In this document: positions 35,063 to 44,094 of the stretch, in pieces | Position numbering within the stretch: the stretch's first letter is position 1 | Layout: each line of letters starts with the position of its first letter | Source of the DNA: Candidatus Hadersleviella danica | GTDB lineage: Bacteria; Chloroflexota; Anaerolineae; Promineifilales; Promineifilaceae | NCBI GenBank assembly: GCA_016711405.1 | Contig: JADJSZ010000019.1 | Coordinates: 36,057 to 100,056 of the forward strand | Length of the DNA stretch: 64,000 nucleotides | Reading direction: 5' to 3' | Position numbers and translations under genes: made by a program | The notes under the pieces: generated by a model | Seen by the model: the letters and a program-made list of their open reading frames with translations, nothing else | What the model was told of the DNA's origin: nothing | The model's database searches: none

Positions 35063-35929
35063 ATGGGTATGAATCGTTTGCCTTTGGGCTTAATTTATTC
35101 TTTGTTGACGGCCGTGTTGCTTCTCGGCTTCACGTGGGTCAACATCGCTTACGCGGCTCCGATAGCCCAGAGCCAACGGCTGGGCGGAGGTGTGGTATTC
35201 AACGAAGTTTTGGCGGACCCCTCAATTGGCGGAGATGGGGGCTGTAACCAAGGCAACCCCTCCGCTTTGGGGTTCGATACAAATGGCAATAGCTGTGTAG
35301 ACCAGCGCGATGAGTTTATCGAGCTGTATAACATGTCTGACCAAGCGATTGATATTGGGGGGTGGCAGTTGTGGACGAAAGGGGATGACAATTGGTTCAC
35401 CTTCACCGTCGGCACCCAAATCCAGCCCAAAGGCTATGTCGTCGTCGTTTCTAATCTGCTGGGCGGCTCGGTGGCGGGAATTCCCACCAACATTGTGTTT
35501 AGCGCTGGGGAAAATAAAATTTTGGGCAACAATGGCGAAAATGTGGCCTTGCTCAACCCCGCTACCAACGAGTTTATCCAGATGAAGTACACGGGGGTGA
35601 TTACGCCGCAAACGACGCATGACCCGCCCGCGCCGGGGAGCGGCTATAAGGATTTCCCGACAACGGCCGTGCGCATTGCCATGGACGATTTTGGCACATC
35701 GGTGAGCGGCTATTCGATGGTGCGGATGTTGCCGGGGGATACCAAGGTAATTACACAGGGGCAATATATTTCGCCGGGAGCGACACCGGGCACATACACG
35801 GCCGTCTCTTTCCAAGACCTTGGCCAAGGCGCGTTGCCCCTGCCCTATTGGCTGTGGCTGGGCACGGCCGTTTTATTCACCGCCACCACCACCGTTTGGT
35901 GGCGCGAACGGCGCTGGCGGGCTGGGTAA
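35063..35929 (+). CDS. Lamin-tail-domain (LTD) surface protein
   Basis: A 288-residue exported protein. The start at MGMNRLPLG puts the signal peptide helix (IYSLLTAVLLLGFTWVNIAYAAP) directly at the N-terminus; an upstream Met (35018) is possible. The mature part is a lamin-tail domain: VVFNEVLADP, DEFIELYNMSDQAIDIGGWQLW and the beta strands to about residue 180. LTDs are beta-sandwich modules common on secreted proteins. A C-terminal membrane helix with basic end (WLWLGTAVLFTATTTVWWRERRWRAG) anchors it. It may be an adhesion or scaffold protein. Confidence 0.78.
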   Translation: MGMNRLPLGLIYSLLTAVLLLGFTWVNIAYAAPIAQSQRLGGGVVFNEVLADPSIGGDGGCNQGNPSALGFDTNGNSCVDQRDEFIELYNMSDQAIDIGGWQLWTKGDDNWFTFTVGTQIQPKGYVVVVSNLLGGSVAGIPTNIVFSAGENKILGNNGENVALLNPATNEFIQMKYTGVITPQTTHDPPAPGSGYKDFPTTAVRIAMDDFGTSVSGYSMVRMLPGDTKVITQGQYISPGATPGTYTAVSFQDLGQGALPLPYWLWLGTAVLFTATTTVWWRERRWRAG

Positions 35930-35954
35930 GCCTCCCCAAAAATGAGAAAATACA

Positions 35955-35996
35955 AAGAAAACGGCCGTTGGAATGTTTCCAACGGCCGTTTTCTTG
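35955..35996 (+). terminator. Terminator after the LTD gene
   Basis: AAGAAAACGGCCGTTGGAA / TTCCAACGGCCGTTTTCTT is a perfect long stem with A and T flanks. It can serve both the LTD gene and the convergent DegV gene. Confidence 0.88.
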
Positions 35997-36002
35997 CTGG
36001 GG

Positions 36003-36064
36003 TGTAGGGGACGAGGGACTGGGGACTGGGGACTCACGCTCGTCCTTCGTCCCTTGTCCCCCTC
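36003..36064. repeat. Paired tandem-repeat hairpin (GGGACGAGG family)
   Basis: GGGGACGAGGGACTGGGGACTGGGG words on one side are matched by CGTCCTTCGTCCCTTGTCCCC. The same family lies inside hyuB (40476-40544) and at 25000-25020. Confidence 0.75.
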
Positions 36065-36067
36065 CCC

Positions 36068-36907
36068 TTACGCTTTGACACACGCCACGGCCAATGCTTG
36101 CGCCCCGACGTGTACGCCGATGGCCGGGCAGGCGGTGTTAAACAGGGGAGCCACGGCCGCTGGCAAATGGGGTTGGAGCAACTCGGCCAGTTTTTGCGCT
36201 TCCTCGGCCGCGTTGGCATCCAACACAGCAATGCGCGAGAGGTCGCCCAGCCCGCGCACCATTTCGACCAAGCGGGGGAGGGCACGGCCGCGTGTTCGCA
36301 CCCGCTCCAGCAAGGTCACCTCCCCCTCATAGACATGCACTAGCGGCTTAATTTTGAGCAAATTGCCCATGCTCATCTGGAGCCAATTGATTCGGCCGCC
36401 GCGCCGCACAGCGTCGAGCGTGTCGAGCAGGCAAAAGATGTGGATGCGCGGCCGTAAATCCACCAACATGGCGAAAATTTCGGGTAGGGTGGCTCCTGCC
36501 TCGGCCGCTTCGGCCGCCGCCAACACTTGGAAGCCCAAGCCCATGCTCAACTGTTGCGAATCCCATACGGTCGTCGGCACCGCCTTGGCCAATTCTGCCC
36601 CTTGGTGAGCCACATTGTAAAAACTGCTCAGGCTATCGGCGACGTGGAGGGAGAGAATGGCGGTGGCTCCTTCAGCCGATAGCTGTTCGTACACTTGGGC
36701 AAACCTATCGGGCGCGGGCGCGGCCGTGGTGGGGTAGATGGGGTAATGGGGCAGTTGTTCGTAAAAGGTGCGCCGCGAAAGGTTCACCCCATCCAAATAG
36801 CTCTCTGTGCCGATGTTGACATACGCAGGCACAACGGTAATGCCATGCCGCCCCACCAACTCGGCGGGAATATCACAAGTACTATCGGTGACAATTTTGA
36901 TGGTCAT
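36068..36907 (-). CDS. DegV family fatty-acid-binding protein
   Basis: A 279-residue protein of the DegV family. Members bind fatty acids and in Gram-positive bacteria feed exogenous fatty acids to a kinase (FakB role). The N-terminus IVTDSTCDIPAEL and the pattern VPAYVNIGTESYLDGV, TTAAPAPDRFAQVY, then the C-terminal lobe with RRGGRINWLQMSMGNLLKIKPLVHV, are typical. The Thr/Ser (TTAAP) and Arg (RRGGR) likely contact the fatty-acid head group. Monocistronic. Confidence 0.9.
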   Translation of the reverse strand: MTIKIVTDSTCDIPAELVGRHGITVVPAYVNIGTESYLDGVNLSRRTFYEQLPHYPIYPTTAAPAPDRFAQVYEQLSAEGATAILSLHVADSLSSFYNVAHQGAELAKAVPTTVWDSQQLSMGLGFQVLAAAEAAEAGATLPEIFAMLVDLRPRIHIFCLLDTLDAVRRGGRINWLQMSMGNLLKIKPLVHVYEGEVTLLERVRTRGRALPRLVEMVRGLGDLSRIAVLDANAAEEAQKLAELLQPHLPAAVAPLFNTACPAIGVHVGAQALAVACVKA

Positions 36908-36943
36908 GGGGTAGGAGGAGTTATTGGTTACTGGTTATTGGTT

Positions 36944-37058
36944 TGGGTGTGTTTCATCTGGGCGGTTGTGGGGAGGCCTTGGCCCTCGGCCTCAATTATC
37001 AGAGGTTAGGCACCACAGGGTTGCCCCTACCCTCTCTCAACTGAAATGAAACACACCC
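36944..37058. repeat. Short element with 13-bp terminal inverted repeats
   Basis: GGGTGTGTTTCAT and ATGAAACACACCC bound about 115 bp. The inside contains GAGGCCTTGGCCCTCGGCCTC and TAGGGGCAACCC-like words in opposite orientations. A related right end (CTCAACTGAAACGCAACACC) occurs near 38908. It lies in the spacer between the degV-type gene and tag; no gene is in it. Confidence 0.6.
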
Positions 37059-37102
37059 ATTGGTTATTCGTTATTGGCTCATCCGCACCAACACCTCTTT
37101 GT

Positions 37103-37681
37103 TCATTGTTCATTGCTAATTTCTTCGTAGCGAAAACAGCTTACCAAATGGTCGTTGACCATGCCCGTGGCTTGCATGAAGGCGTAGATGATGGTGGGGC
37201 CGACAAAGGTGAAGCCGCGCTGTTTAAGCGCTTTGCTGAGGGCGCGGGAGACGGCCGTTTCGGGGAGCGCATCGGCCATGCTGGCCAACTGGTTGCGCTG
37301 GGGACGGCCGTCTACAAATTGCCACAACCATTGGCTAAAGCTCCCCTCGGCCGCCACCAAATCGAGATAGGCGCGGCTGTTTTGCACGAAGCCACGCACC
37401 TTCAGCCGATTGCGGACAATGCCCTCATCTTGCAACAAACTGGCGATTTTGGCCTCATCATAATGGGCAATTTTGTGGGGGTCAAATTGGTCGAAGGCGC
37501 GGCGATAATTTTCGCGCTTGCGCAAAATCGTTATCCAGCTCAGGCCAGCTTGCGCCCCTTCGAGCAGTAAAAACTCGAACAACTGTTGGTCATCATAAAG
37601 CGGCACGCCCCACTCAGTATCGTGGTAAGCAACGTACAGTGGGTCTGTGCCACACCAAGGGCAACGGGTGAGAAGTTCCAT
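37103..37681 (-). CDS. tag: DNA-3-methyladenine glycosylase I
   Basis: A 192-residue HhH-fold base-excision repair enzyme that removes 3-methyladenine from alkylated DNA. The start is set at MELLTRCPWC to match the family N-terminus. Zinc ligands are present: C7 and H20 (TRCPWCG, AYHDTEWG), and the C-terminal H and C in NDHLVSCFRY. The catalytic Glu region FEFLLLEGAQAGLSW and the conserved VGPTIIYAFMQATGMVNDH are intact. Monocistronic, and divergent from ctaA. Confidence 0.95.
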   Translation of the reverse strand: MELLTRCPWCGTDPLYVAYHDTEWGVPLYDDQQLFEFLLLEGAQAGLSWITILRKRENYRRAFDQFDPHKIAHYDEAKIASLLQDEGIVRNRLKVRGFVQNSRAYLDLVAAEGSFSQWLWQFVDGRPQRNQLASMADALPETAVSRALSKALKQRGFTFVGPTIIYAFMQATGMVNDHLVSCFRYEEISNEQ

Positions 37682-37761
37682 AATCGGTATCATATCATGC
37701 CATCCCCAACTAAGGTAACATGCGAGAGATGACAAATGTCAATTCCCCCCGGCCGTTGGCG

Positions 37762-37770
37762 TGCTACAAT
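37762..37770 (+). promoter_or_regulatory. Extended -10 element of ctaA
   Basis: TGCTACAAT follows GGCCGTTGGCG, the same arrangement as before rlmN. It ends 84 bp before the start codon. Confidence 0.45.
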
Positions 37771-37854
37771 CCCGAAGCTGTTTTCAATGAACAATGAAGT
37801 GACAGGCCTGTTAGAAGTGTAACCAGTCACCTAATGACCAATGACAAGTGCCAA

Positions 37855-38776
37855 ATGACCAAAATAAACACACGCTTTCTCTATTACAGTTGGTTCATCC
37901 TCGCCTACACCGTCCTCGTCATTATGTGGGGGGCGTATGTACGGGCGACGGGGTCGGGGGCGGGGTGCGGCCAACATTGGCCGACCTGCAACGGCCAAGT
38001 GATTCCCCGCCCTGAGCAAATCGAAACATGGATTGAACTGAGCCACCGCCTGACGAGTGCCATGCTGGGCTTTTTTAGCATTGGGCAGGTGGCGTGGGCG
38101 TTTCGGGCATATCCTGTGGCGCACCGGGTGCGGAAGGCGGCCGTGGCCAGTTTCGGCCTGACTGTCTTCGAGGGAGCCTTAGGGGCTGGCCTCGTCTTGT
38201 TCGAGTTGGTGGCGGGCGATACCTCCACCACCCGCGCCGTTGTGGTCGGCTTCCACCTTGTCAACACCATGTTGTTGGTGGGGGCGTTTACGCTGGTGGT
38301 GTGGTGGGCGGCCGGTGGCTCCCCCCTGCGGCTCGGCGGCGACAATCGGCCGTCGCGCCATTTGCTGGGGGTGGCACTGGTGGCCATGCTCATTCTGAGC
38401 GCATTTGGCGCCATCACCGCCTTGGGCGATACGCTCTTCCCCGTCGAAAGCCTGAGCGAAGGGCTGGCGCAGAAGTTTGACCCGAGCCCATTTTGCGGTG
38501 CGGCTCCGCATTTGGCATCCCTTGTTGGCCATTTTGACCAGTGGCTATATTTTGGGGCTGATTTACAACATGGAAGCATGGCGCAACACGCCCCAGAAAA
38601 AGCGGCTGGCCACGGCCGTGGCCGTCATCATCGTCATCCAAGTGCTGGGCGGCTTCCTAAATGTGTTGCTCCTCGCCCCTGTGTGGATCCAAATGTTCCA
38701 CCTGATGGCCTCCAATGCGTTATGGATTGCGCTTTTGCTGTGGAGCTTTGCTATTTTGGCAGTGGAACACGATTAA
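37855..38776 (+). CDS. ctaA: Heme A synthase (COX15/CtaA), one-base frameshift
   Basis: Heme A synthase oxidises heme O to heme A for cytochrome c oxidases. The product would be about 307 residues with eight helices. The N-terminal half has WGAYVRATGSGAGCGQHWPTCNGQVIP (conserved GAxVRxTGSGxxCGxxWPxCNG with the loop Cys pair) and IELSHRLTSAML (heme ligand His). The C-terminal half (HFAVRLRIWHPLLAIL, ... WIQMFHLMASNALW) lies in another frame. The frames join if the CCC run at 38487-38489 is shortened by one, giving DPSHFAVRLR. The start MTKINTRFL is preferred; earlier codons are a spacer repeat. This is likely a sequencing error. Confidence 0.88.
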
Positions 38777-38821
38777 TGACCAATGTTTGGGTTGAGCAGG
38801 AAGGATTGGACTGGGACAATT

Positions 38822-38884
38822 AAATTGCACGAATGACACGAATTAAATTTAGAAAAATTCGTGTCATTCGTGCAATTCGTGTCT
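38822..38884. repeat. Paired inverted repeat (CACGAATGACACGAATT family)
   Basis: AAATTGCACGAATGACACG is answered by CGTGTCATTCGTGCAATT around AAATTTAGAAAAATT. It lies between ctaA and the GT4 gene. Confidence 0.8.
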
Positions 38885-38972
38885 AAAAACGGCTCACCCC
38901 TAAACAAATCTCAACTGAAACGCAACACCCCAATAACCAGTAACGAATAACCAGTAACCCATCCCCCCCTTG

Positions 38973-38981
38973 TGCTATTAT
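38973..38981 (+). promoter_or_regulatory. Extended -10 of the GT4 gene, probably leaderless
   Basis: GTGCTATTAT: the -10 hexamer TATTAT ends only 7 bp before the ATG at 38989, so the transcript would start at or just before the start codon. Confidence 0.45.
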
Positions 38982-38988
38982 TAGCCCC

Positions 38989-40044
38989 ATGCGTTTGCGG
39001 ATTGGGTTACTCATTTATGGTTCGCTGGAAACCCTTTCGGGAGGGTATTTGTATGACCGCCTGCTGGTGGGCTATTTGCGGGAGCAGGGGCACACGGTCA
39101 CGATTGTCTCGGTGCCGTGGCAGAATTATGTGCGCCATCTTGGGCACAATTTTGCGCCCGCCCTGCGCCACGCGCTGGCCACGGCCGATTTCGACCTCCT
39201 CCTCCAAGACGAATTGAATCACCCCTCGCTGGTCTGGCTGAACCAGTGGTTGCGCGGCCGCGTGCGCTACCCGCTCATTAGCATTGTTCATCATTTGCGG
39301 TGCAGTGAGCTACGGCCAGCGTGGCAAAACGCCATTTATCGCCCAATCGAGCGGCGTTATTTGCGCTCGGTGGATGGCTTTATTTTTAACAGCGCCACCA
39401 CCAAGCAAACCGTCGAAGCGCTGATTGGCTCCCTGCCCCCGCACACCATCGCCTACCCAGCGGGGGACAGGTTCCCCGAAGCGGCCGAGGCCAGCCAGAA
39501 TTTGCCGCACAAACTCGAACGTCTCGGCCCGTTGCGCCTGCTGTTCGTGGGCAACATTATTCCCCGCAAAGGGTTGCACACCCTGCTGAATGCCCTTGAG
39601 CGGGCGCAATTGCCCGGAGGTGAACCCGTATTACACGCTGGCCATGCAACGGCAGGTGGCGCAAAATCGCTGGCAACGGCAGGTGCGCTTTTGGGGGGCG
39701 CTGAACCATGCCGAGTTGGCCGAGCGTTTTTCGGCCGCGCACCTGCTCATCGTCCCCTCTAGCTATGAGGGGTTTGGCATTGTTTATCTGGAGGCGATGA
39801 GCTTTGGGTTCCCGCCATTGCCACCACGGCCGGCGCGGCGCACGAGATTATCACCCACGGCCGTGATGGCTACCTGATTCGCCCCGACGATGCCACCCAA
39901 CTGGCCGACCTTCTGCGCCAGCTCTACCACGACAAACCCCGCCTCCTGCAACTGAGCCGCTATGCCCGCGCCCGCTACACCACCCACCCCACATGGGCGG
40001 AAACGGGGCAAACATTGAGCAGTTTTTGGGGGAGTTGTTCGTAA
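38989..40044 (+). CDS. GT4-type glycosyltransferase, frameshifted and possibly deleted
   Basis: A glycosyltransferase of the GT-B fold, family 4 type, split over three frames (38989-39630, about 39600-39810, about 39813-40044). The N-terminal Rossmann part begins MRLRIGLLIYGSLETLSGGY. The link region RLLFVGNIIPRKGLHTLLNAL is typical, then AELAERFSAAHLLIVPSSYEGFGIVYLEAMSFG carries the EGFGxVxLEAM active-site signature. The tail IATTAGAAHEIITHGRDGYLIRPDD ends it. Between PRKGLHTLLNALERAQLPG and VNPYYTLAM a usual beta strand (LTVVG type) is missing, so more than a single base may be lost. The second break is at the TTCCCG run near 39813. Substrate unknown. Confidence 0.78.
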
Positions 40045-40140
40045 TTCGTAATTCGTCATTTGCCATTGGTCATTTGTCATTGGCTTTGCTTACCACAGAC
40101 TCCAATCCGCATTCCCCATTCCGCATTCCGCAATCCAAAA
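40042..40140. repeat. Spacer tandem repeats (TCGTAATTCG and CCGCATTCC families)
   Basis: TAATTCGTAATTCGTCATTTG and CATTGGTCATTTGTCATTGG words are followed by CCGCATTCCCCATTCCGC. They lie between the GT4 gene and hyuB. Confidence 0.65.
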
Positions 40141-40144
40141 TCCC

Positions 40145-41799
40145 ATGTCTTCTCCCGCTACCCTTTCCATTTTTAACCATTTGTTTGCTTCTGTGGCCGA
40201 GGAGATGGGGGTGACGCTGGAGCGGGCGGCGTATAGCCCGAACATTAAGGAGCGGCTGGATTTTAGTTGTGCTGTGTTTTTGGGGGACGGCCGCCTTCTC
40301 GCCCAAGCGGCGCACATCCCTGTGCATATTGGGGCGATGCCTGCTTCGGTGCGGGCGGCGATTAGCGAGTGTGCCCCGTTTGCGCCGGGTGATGTGGTGA
40401 TTCTGAATGACCCGTATTTGGGGGGGAACCATTTGCCCGATGTGACCATGGTTTCGCCTGTGTTTGTGGGGGAGGGGGGACGAGGGACGGGGGACGAGGG
40501 ACGAGCGAGCCTTCCCCAGTCCCTCGTCCCTCGTCCCCCGTCCTTCTTCGTCGCCAGCCGGGCGCACCATGCGGATGTGGGGGGGATGTCGCCGGGTTCG
40601 ATGCCGCTTTCGACGGAGATTTACCAAGAGGGGGTGATTATTCCGCCCATTAAGTTGGTGGCGGGGGGGGTGAAGAATGCGGCCGTGTGGCAACTCATCT
40701 TGCGCAATGTGCGCACGCCCGAGGAGCGGGAGGGGGATTTGGCGGCGCAACTGGCGGCGCACGCCATCGGGGAAAAGCGGCTGGCGGAATTGGTGGGGCG
40801 GTATGGGCTGGCAGAGGTGAACCGACAGGGGGAGGCGTTGCTGGCTTATGCGGCGCGGCTAACGGCCGCGGCCATCTCGGCCATGCCCGACGGCCGTTAC
40901 CCCTTTTACCGATTATCTGGATGACGACGGCCAAGGGCAGAGCGACATCCCCATTGCGGTGGCGCTGACGGTGGCGGGGGAGCATCTGACGGTGGATTTT
41001 GCGGGCACGGCCGAGGCGGTGCGGGGCAATCTCAACACCGTGCCCGCTGTGGTGGAATCGGCCGTGGCGTATGGGGTGCGGTGCATGGCGCTGGCCATGC
41101 TGGGGGCGGATTTGCCGATGAACGAGGGGGCGTATGCGCCCATCACGGTGATGATTCCCGAGGGGTGTTTGCTGAACCCACGGCCGCCCCATGCTGTGGC
41201 GGCGGGCAATGTGGAAACGAGCCAGCGCATTACGGATGTGGTGTTGGGGGCGCTGGCCCAAGCGTTGCCCGCGCTGATGCCTGCGGCCAGCCAAGGGACG
41301 ATGAACAATTTTACGTTTGGGGGGCGGGGTTTAGACGGCCGTCCTTTTGCTTATTATGAGACGATGGGGGGCGGCATTGGGGCGGGGCCGACGGCCGATG
41401 GCGGGGATGGCTTGCACGCGCACATGAGCAACACGCTGAACACGCCTGTTGAGGCGTTGGAGTTTAGTTACCCGTTGCGGGTGCGCCGCTATGCGTTGCG
41501 GCGGGGTTCGGGCGGCCGTGGCTTGCACCGTGGGGGGGAGGGGCTGGTGCGGGAGGTGCAGTTTTTGGTTCCCGTGGCGGCGACGATTACGAGTGAGCGG
41601 CGCAGCGCGGGGGGCGTATGGGTTGCAGGGGGGGGAGGCGGGGGCGTGTGGGCGGAATGTGCGGGTGGGGGTGGATGGGGGTGAGACTGTTTTGCCAGCG
41701 AAGGTAACGCTGGAGTTGGCGGCGGGGGAGGGGTTGCGGATTGAAACGCCGGGGGGCGGTTGGGGTATGGGTGAGGTATTGTGGAGCTATATTGATTAG
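40145..41799 (+). CDS. hyuB: Hydantoinase B/5-oxoprolinase-type subunit, two frameshifts
   Basis: A subunit of the HyuB family (N-methylhydantoinase/5-oxoprolinase/acetone carboxylase-like beta subunits), about 545 residues if the frames are joined. Conserved parts are LERAAYSPNIKERLDFSCAVF, PVHIGAMPASVRAAI, APGDVVILNDPYLGGNHLPDVTMV, RAHHADVGGMSPGSMP, and the C-terminal NFTFGG and ETMGGGIGAGP. Frames break at the TTTT run near 40905-40908 (YPF then TDYLDDDGQ) and at the G6 run 41609-41614. A tandem-repeat insertion of about 70 bp is in frame after PVFVGEG. No hyuA partner is in the window. Confidence 0.85.
40476..40544. repeat. Tandem-repeat hairpin inserted in hyuB
   Basis: Four GACGAGGGACGGGG-like words and the inverted CTCGTCCCTCGTCCCC words lie inside the gene, in frame, between PVFV and FVASRAHHADVGG. 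These flanks are normally nearly adjacent in the family. Confidence 0.75.
41681..41705 (+). repeat. hyuB 3' end segment duplicated at 44122
   Basis: The 25 bp from GTGAGACTG to GCGAAGGT are identical to 44122-44146. Weaker similarity (GTGGATG.., CTGGAG, GATGAAACGC, GGGGGCGG) extends on both sides, so this is the original of a duplicated hyuB tail. Confidence 0.75.
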
Positions 41800-41811
41800 G
41801 TACACTATAGC

Positions 41812-42486
41812 TCAATCCATCAATCGTTTTTCTCCAGCAAGTTCCAGCAACTTCTGCCGAAAGTAGACAAAGCTTGGTGATGCGTTGTTTGCTGTGTCCA
41901 TATAAGGGCTGATTTTTTCAGACCATTGAGACTTTTCGGCACCGACAGACTGCCCGCCTTTAGACCGAAGGGCAGTCGAACCTCCTTTATAAATTGCATC
42001 TGCCAAGCACTCCCATGTGCCGCAAATGGAATCATTCACATATGCCCTTAAGATAGCATCCTTAGCTCGTGGATAAGCAGATTTGATAGCTGGAATGTCA
42101 CCAAGAAACCAAGCTTCCCCCTCTTCAACTGCAATGCAAAAACGGGTTTGCGGTTGGGGATTGCAGGCGTTCAGGATACTGAAGAGTTCTTGGCGAAAGG
42201 CTTTAAGGCACTTGTCGTCTAGATCACATACGACAATGACCGCCGCAGGGTAATTATCGAACGCATTGCCATAGCCTTGAAGAAGGCGTGGGAGCTGGTC
42301 AAGCAGGATGCGGTTGTTGGCATTCCGTTTGCACGGAGATCCTTCGGAATACGGCCTATTCCTTTGTAAGAATGAATCTTGTATGTATGGTCAGCACCGA
42401 TAATTTTTGGGGACTAGAATATCAAAGAGCTTTTTGCCAGACTGATCTTCAACAAGAATTTCAAAATGCACGCAATCACCTCGCAT
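41812..42486 (-). CDS. DUF4276-like protein (OLD/TOPRIM-type partner), frameshifted
   Basis: A product of about 220 residues spread over two or three frames. Readable parts are MRGDCVHFEILVEDQSGKKL (family start, Glu-x-x-ser), IIGADHTYKIHSYKGIGRIPKDL, then NRILLDQLPRLLQGYGNAF, AVIVVCDLDDKCLKAF, RFCIAVEEGEAWFLGD (the D-x-D-x-x-C and VEExEAW motifs) and the C-terminal part to GEKRLMD. The DLDD and EEGEAW motifs fit DUF4276, a family likened to TOPRIM/OLD nucleases. The break points include an A5 run near 42400. The ATG at 42486 overlaps the stop of the upstream ATPase gene (ATGCGAGGTGA), so the two form an operon. Confidence 0.7.
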
Positions 42487-43770
42487 CCAAATAATCGCTG
42501 TACCAAAGGCCACCTAAAGGTAATCCCTCGTCAACTAAGCCCTGTACTATTGCGTCCTCACTAGCTCTACGGATTATTGAATAACCATCTGAACCTTTTT
42601 ATACCTCAGAGAGCTCCAAGGCATCAACCAGATAGGGTTGATGAGTTGTAATGAAACCTGAGATCCGCCCTTACGCCGCACGTTGCATGGTCGCGAAACT
42701 CTTTCGCTAGGGATTCGAGTTTGTGGTACAAGCCGTTTTCTGGCTCTTCGATACATAAAAAAGGTGGCAGAGTCGGTCTTCAAGTAACAGGAGATATGCG
42801 AATACTTTCAATGTCCCATCAGACATTTGCTGGGAATAAAACGGGTCTTGAAAGCCTTTGTCATTAAACCGCAGTAGCAAACGGCCATCGTTTGTCTTTT
42901 CAGTGTCAATCTTGTTGATGCCTGGGATTTTATCCGCAATCCGGTTCAGGATAGCCTGAAAACGTTTTGGATGCTCCCGCTCCATGAATTGCACAACATT
43001 TCCAAGATTGTCTCCATGAATATTGAGATGCCTTTGTGGTCCAGCGAGGGGTAAGCTTCGGGCTGCATCAGGGGTAAAGTAGCTCAGGTACCAGCCTTCA
43101 ATGAACCTACAAAATGCAGAAATCCTTGGATGTTGTTTCAGCGACCCCAGCGTAACTATTCCTAGCTTGCGCATGTCTTCAAGTTCAACCAGTTCGATTT
43201 CCTTGGACTCTTCTTTTGTCTTACCTGATTTAATAGATTCCATCAGACCAAGCAAGTCGAAATCTCCTTGTCCTTTATCTCCTTGTCCTTCCTCTATCAG
43301 ATGGCCAGCTAAATCACCTTTCCATACAACACCCTTTCCACTGTTCAGCAGAAGAAATGAGAATGGCCAGCCATGGTTCTGACCTTTACGCCTCTGCCTG
43401 AGGCGCTCTTTCAAAACATAAGGACGACCTGAACTATCTATATCAATGGAAATTTCATAGGTCATGGGTCGGGTGTTTCCGTCTTGTTTGTAGTAGACCT
43501 CAAACTCGATAGGCCCTTGCTGACCTTGAGTCCTGATACGCTCAAATCCTCCTCGGCCATGGAGTAACACGCCTCTTCAACACCTGACTTTAAAGCATCC
43601 GCTAGAAATCCAAAGGCATCAAACAGTGTACTCTTGCCAACACCATTCTTACCAATGACCGCAGTCATAGGCGTAAGTGGGTCGGCTTGCTGTTGTCTCC
43701 ATAAACGTCCAAGCGTAACGTCTTTAAGAGATCTAAAATTCTTTATTCGAAAACCTTCAATCTTAGCCAT
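42476..43770 (-). CDS. AAA (ABC/SMC-like) ATPase of the OLD type, several frameshifts
   Basis: An ATPase of about 430 residues. The start MAKIEGFRIKNFRSLKDV has the usual N-terminal RNFRSL motif. The Walker A GKNGVGKST is at about 40-48, then a middle part with RGGFERIRTQGQQGPIEFEVYYK. Later come the signature-like MSDGTLKVFAYLLLLED and the Walker B FLCIEEPENGLYHK, with TTHQPYLVDALELSEV in another frame. The C-terminus reads GLPLGGLWYSDYLDAR and overlaps the DUF4276 gene. At least five frame changes occur, several in runs. ATPase plus DUF4276 pairs are seen in genomic islands and are good candidates for anti-phage modules. It is driven by the conserved promoter at 43875-43902. Confidence 0.75.
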
Positions 43771-43874
43771 TATTTGTTTCTCATTCTTGTTATCGCCTCT
43801 GAATCCTAGGGACAGCTTACCAATTAATGTCTGCTTTGCGGTAAGAGATGTGTGATAAGGCTGATAATGAGGAG

Positions 43875-43902
43875 AGTTTAGCAGGTGGGGGTGAAGCGTC
43901 AA
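43875..43902 (-). promoter_or_regulatory. Conserved cassette promoter P1
   Basis: TTGACG, 16 bp, TAAACT with the extended TGC; the spacer ends CCCCCACCTGC. It is the first of six near-identical copies and lies 105 bp upstream of the ATPase start. Confidence 0.75.
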
Positions 43903-43983
43903 GGGAAAAATCTGTGGAGAGACCACCTCGGCCGAACGGCCGTAGAACTCCCCCACCTAACTCCCTTCCCCGATACATATCTC

Positions 43984-44016
43984 CCACGGCCGTGTCTTGG
44001 GCAAGACACGGCCGTT
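43984..44016. terminator. Perfect hairpin ACGGCCGTGTCTT
   Basis: CACGGCCGTGTCTT, loop GGGC, AAGACACGGCCGT, followed by TTTGCTTTGG. It may isolate the CHAT-side genes from the ATPase promoter. Its orientation is uncertain. Confidence 0.55.
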
Positions 44017-44094
44017 TGCTTTGGTATTACCCGAACCACCCAACCAACTTGCACCTTGAGCCAACGGCACAGGGGGATTGAATCGTTTTGGAGC

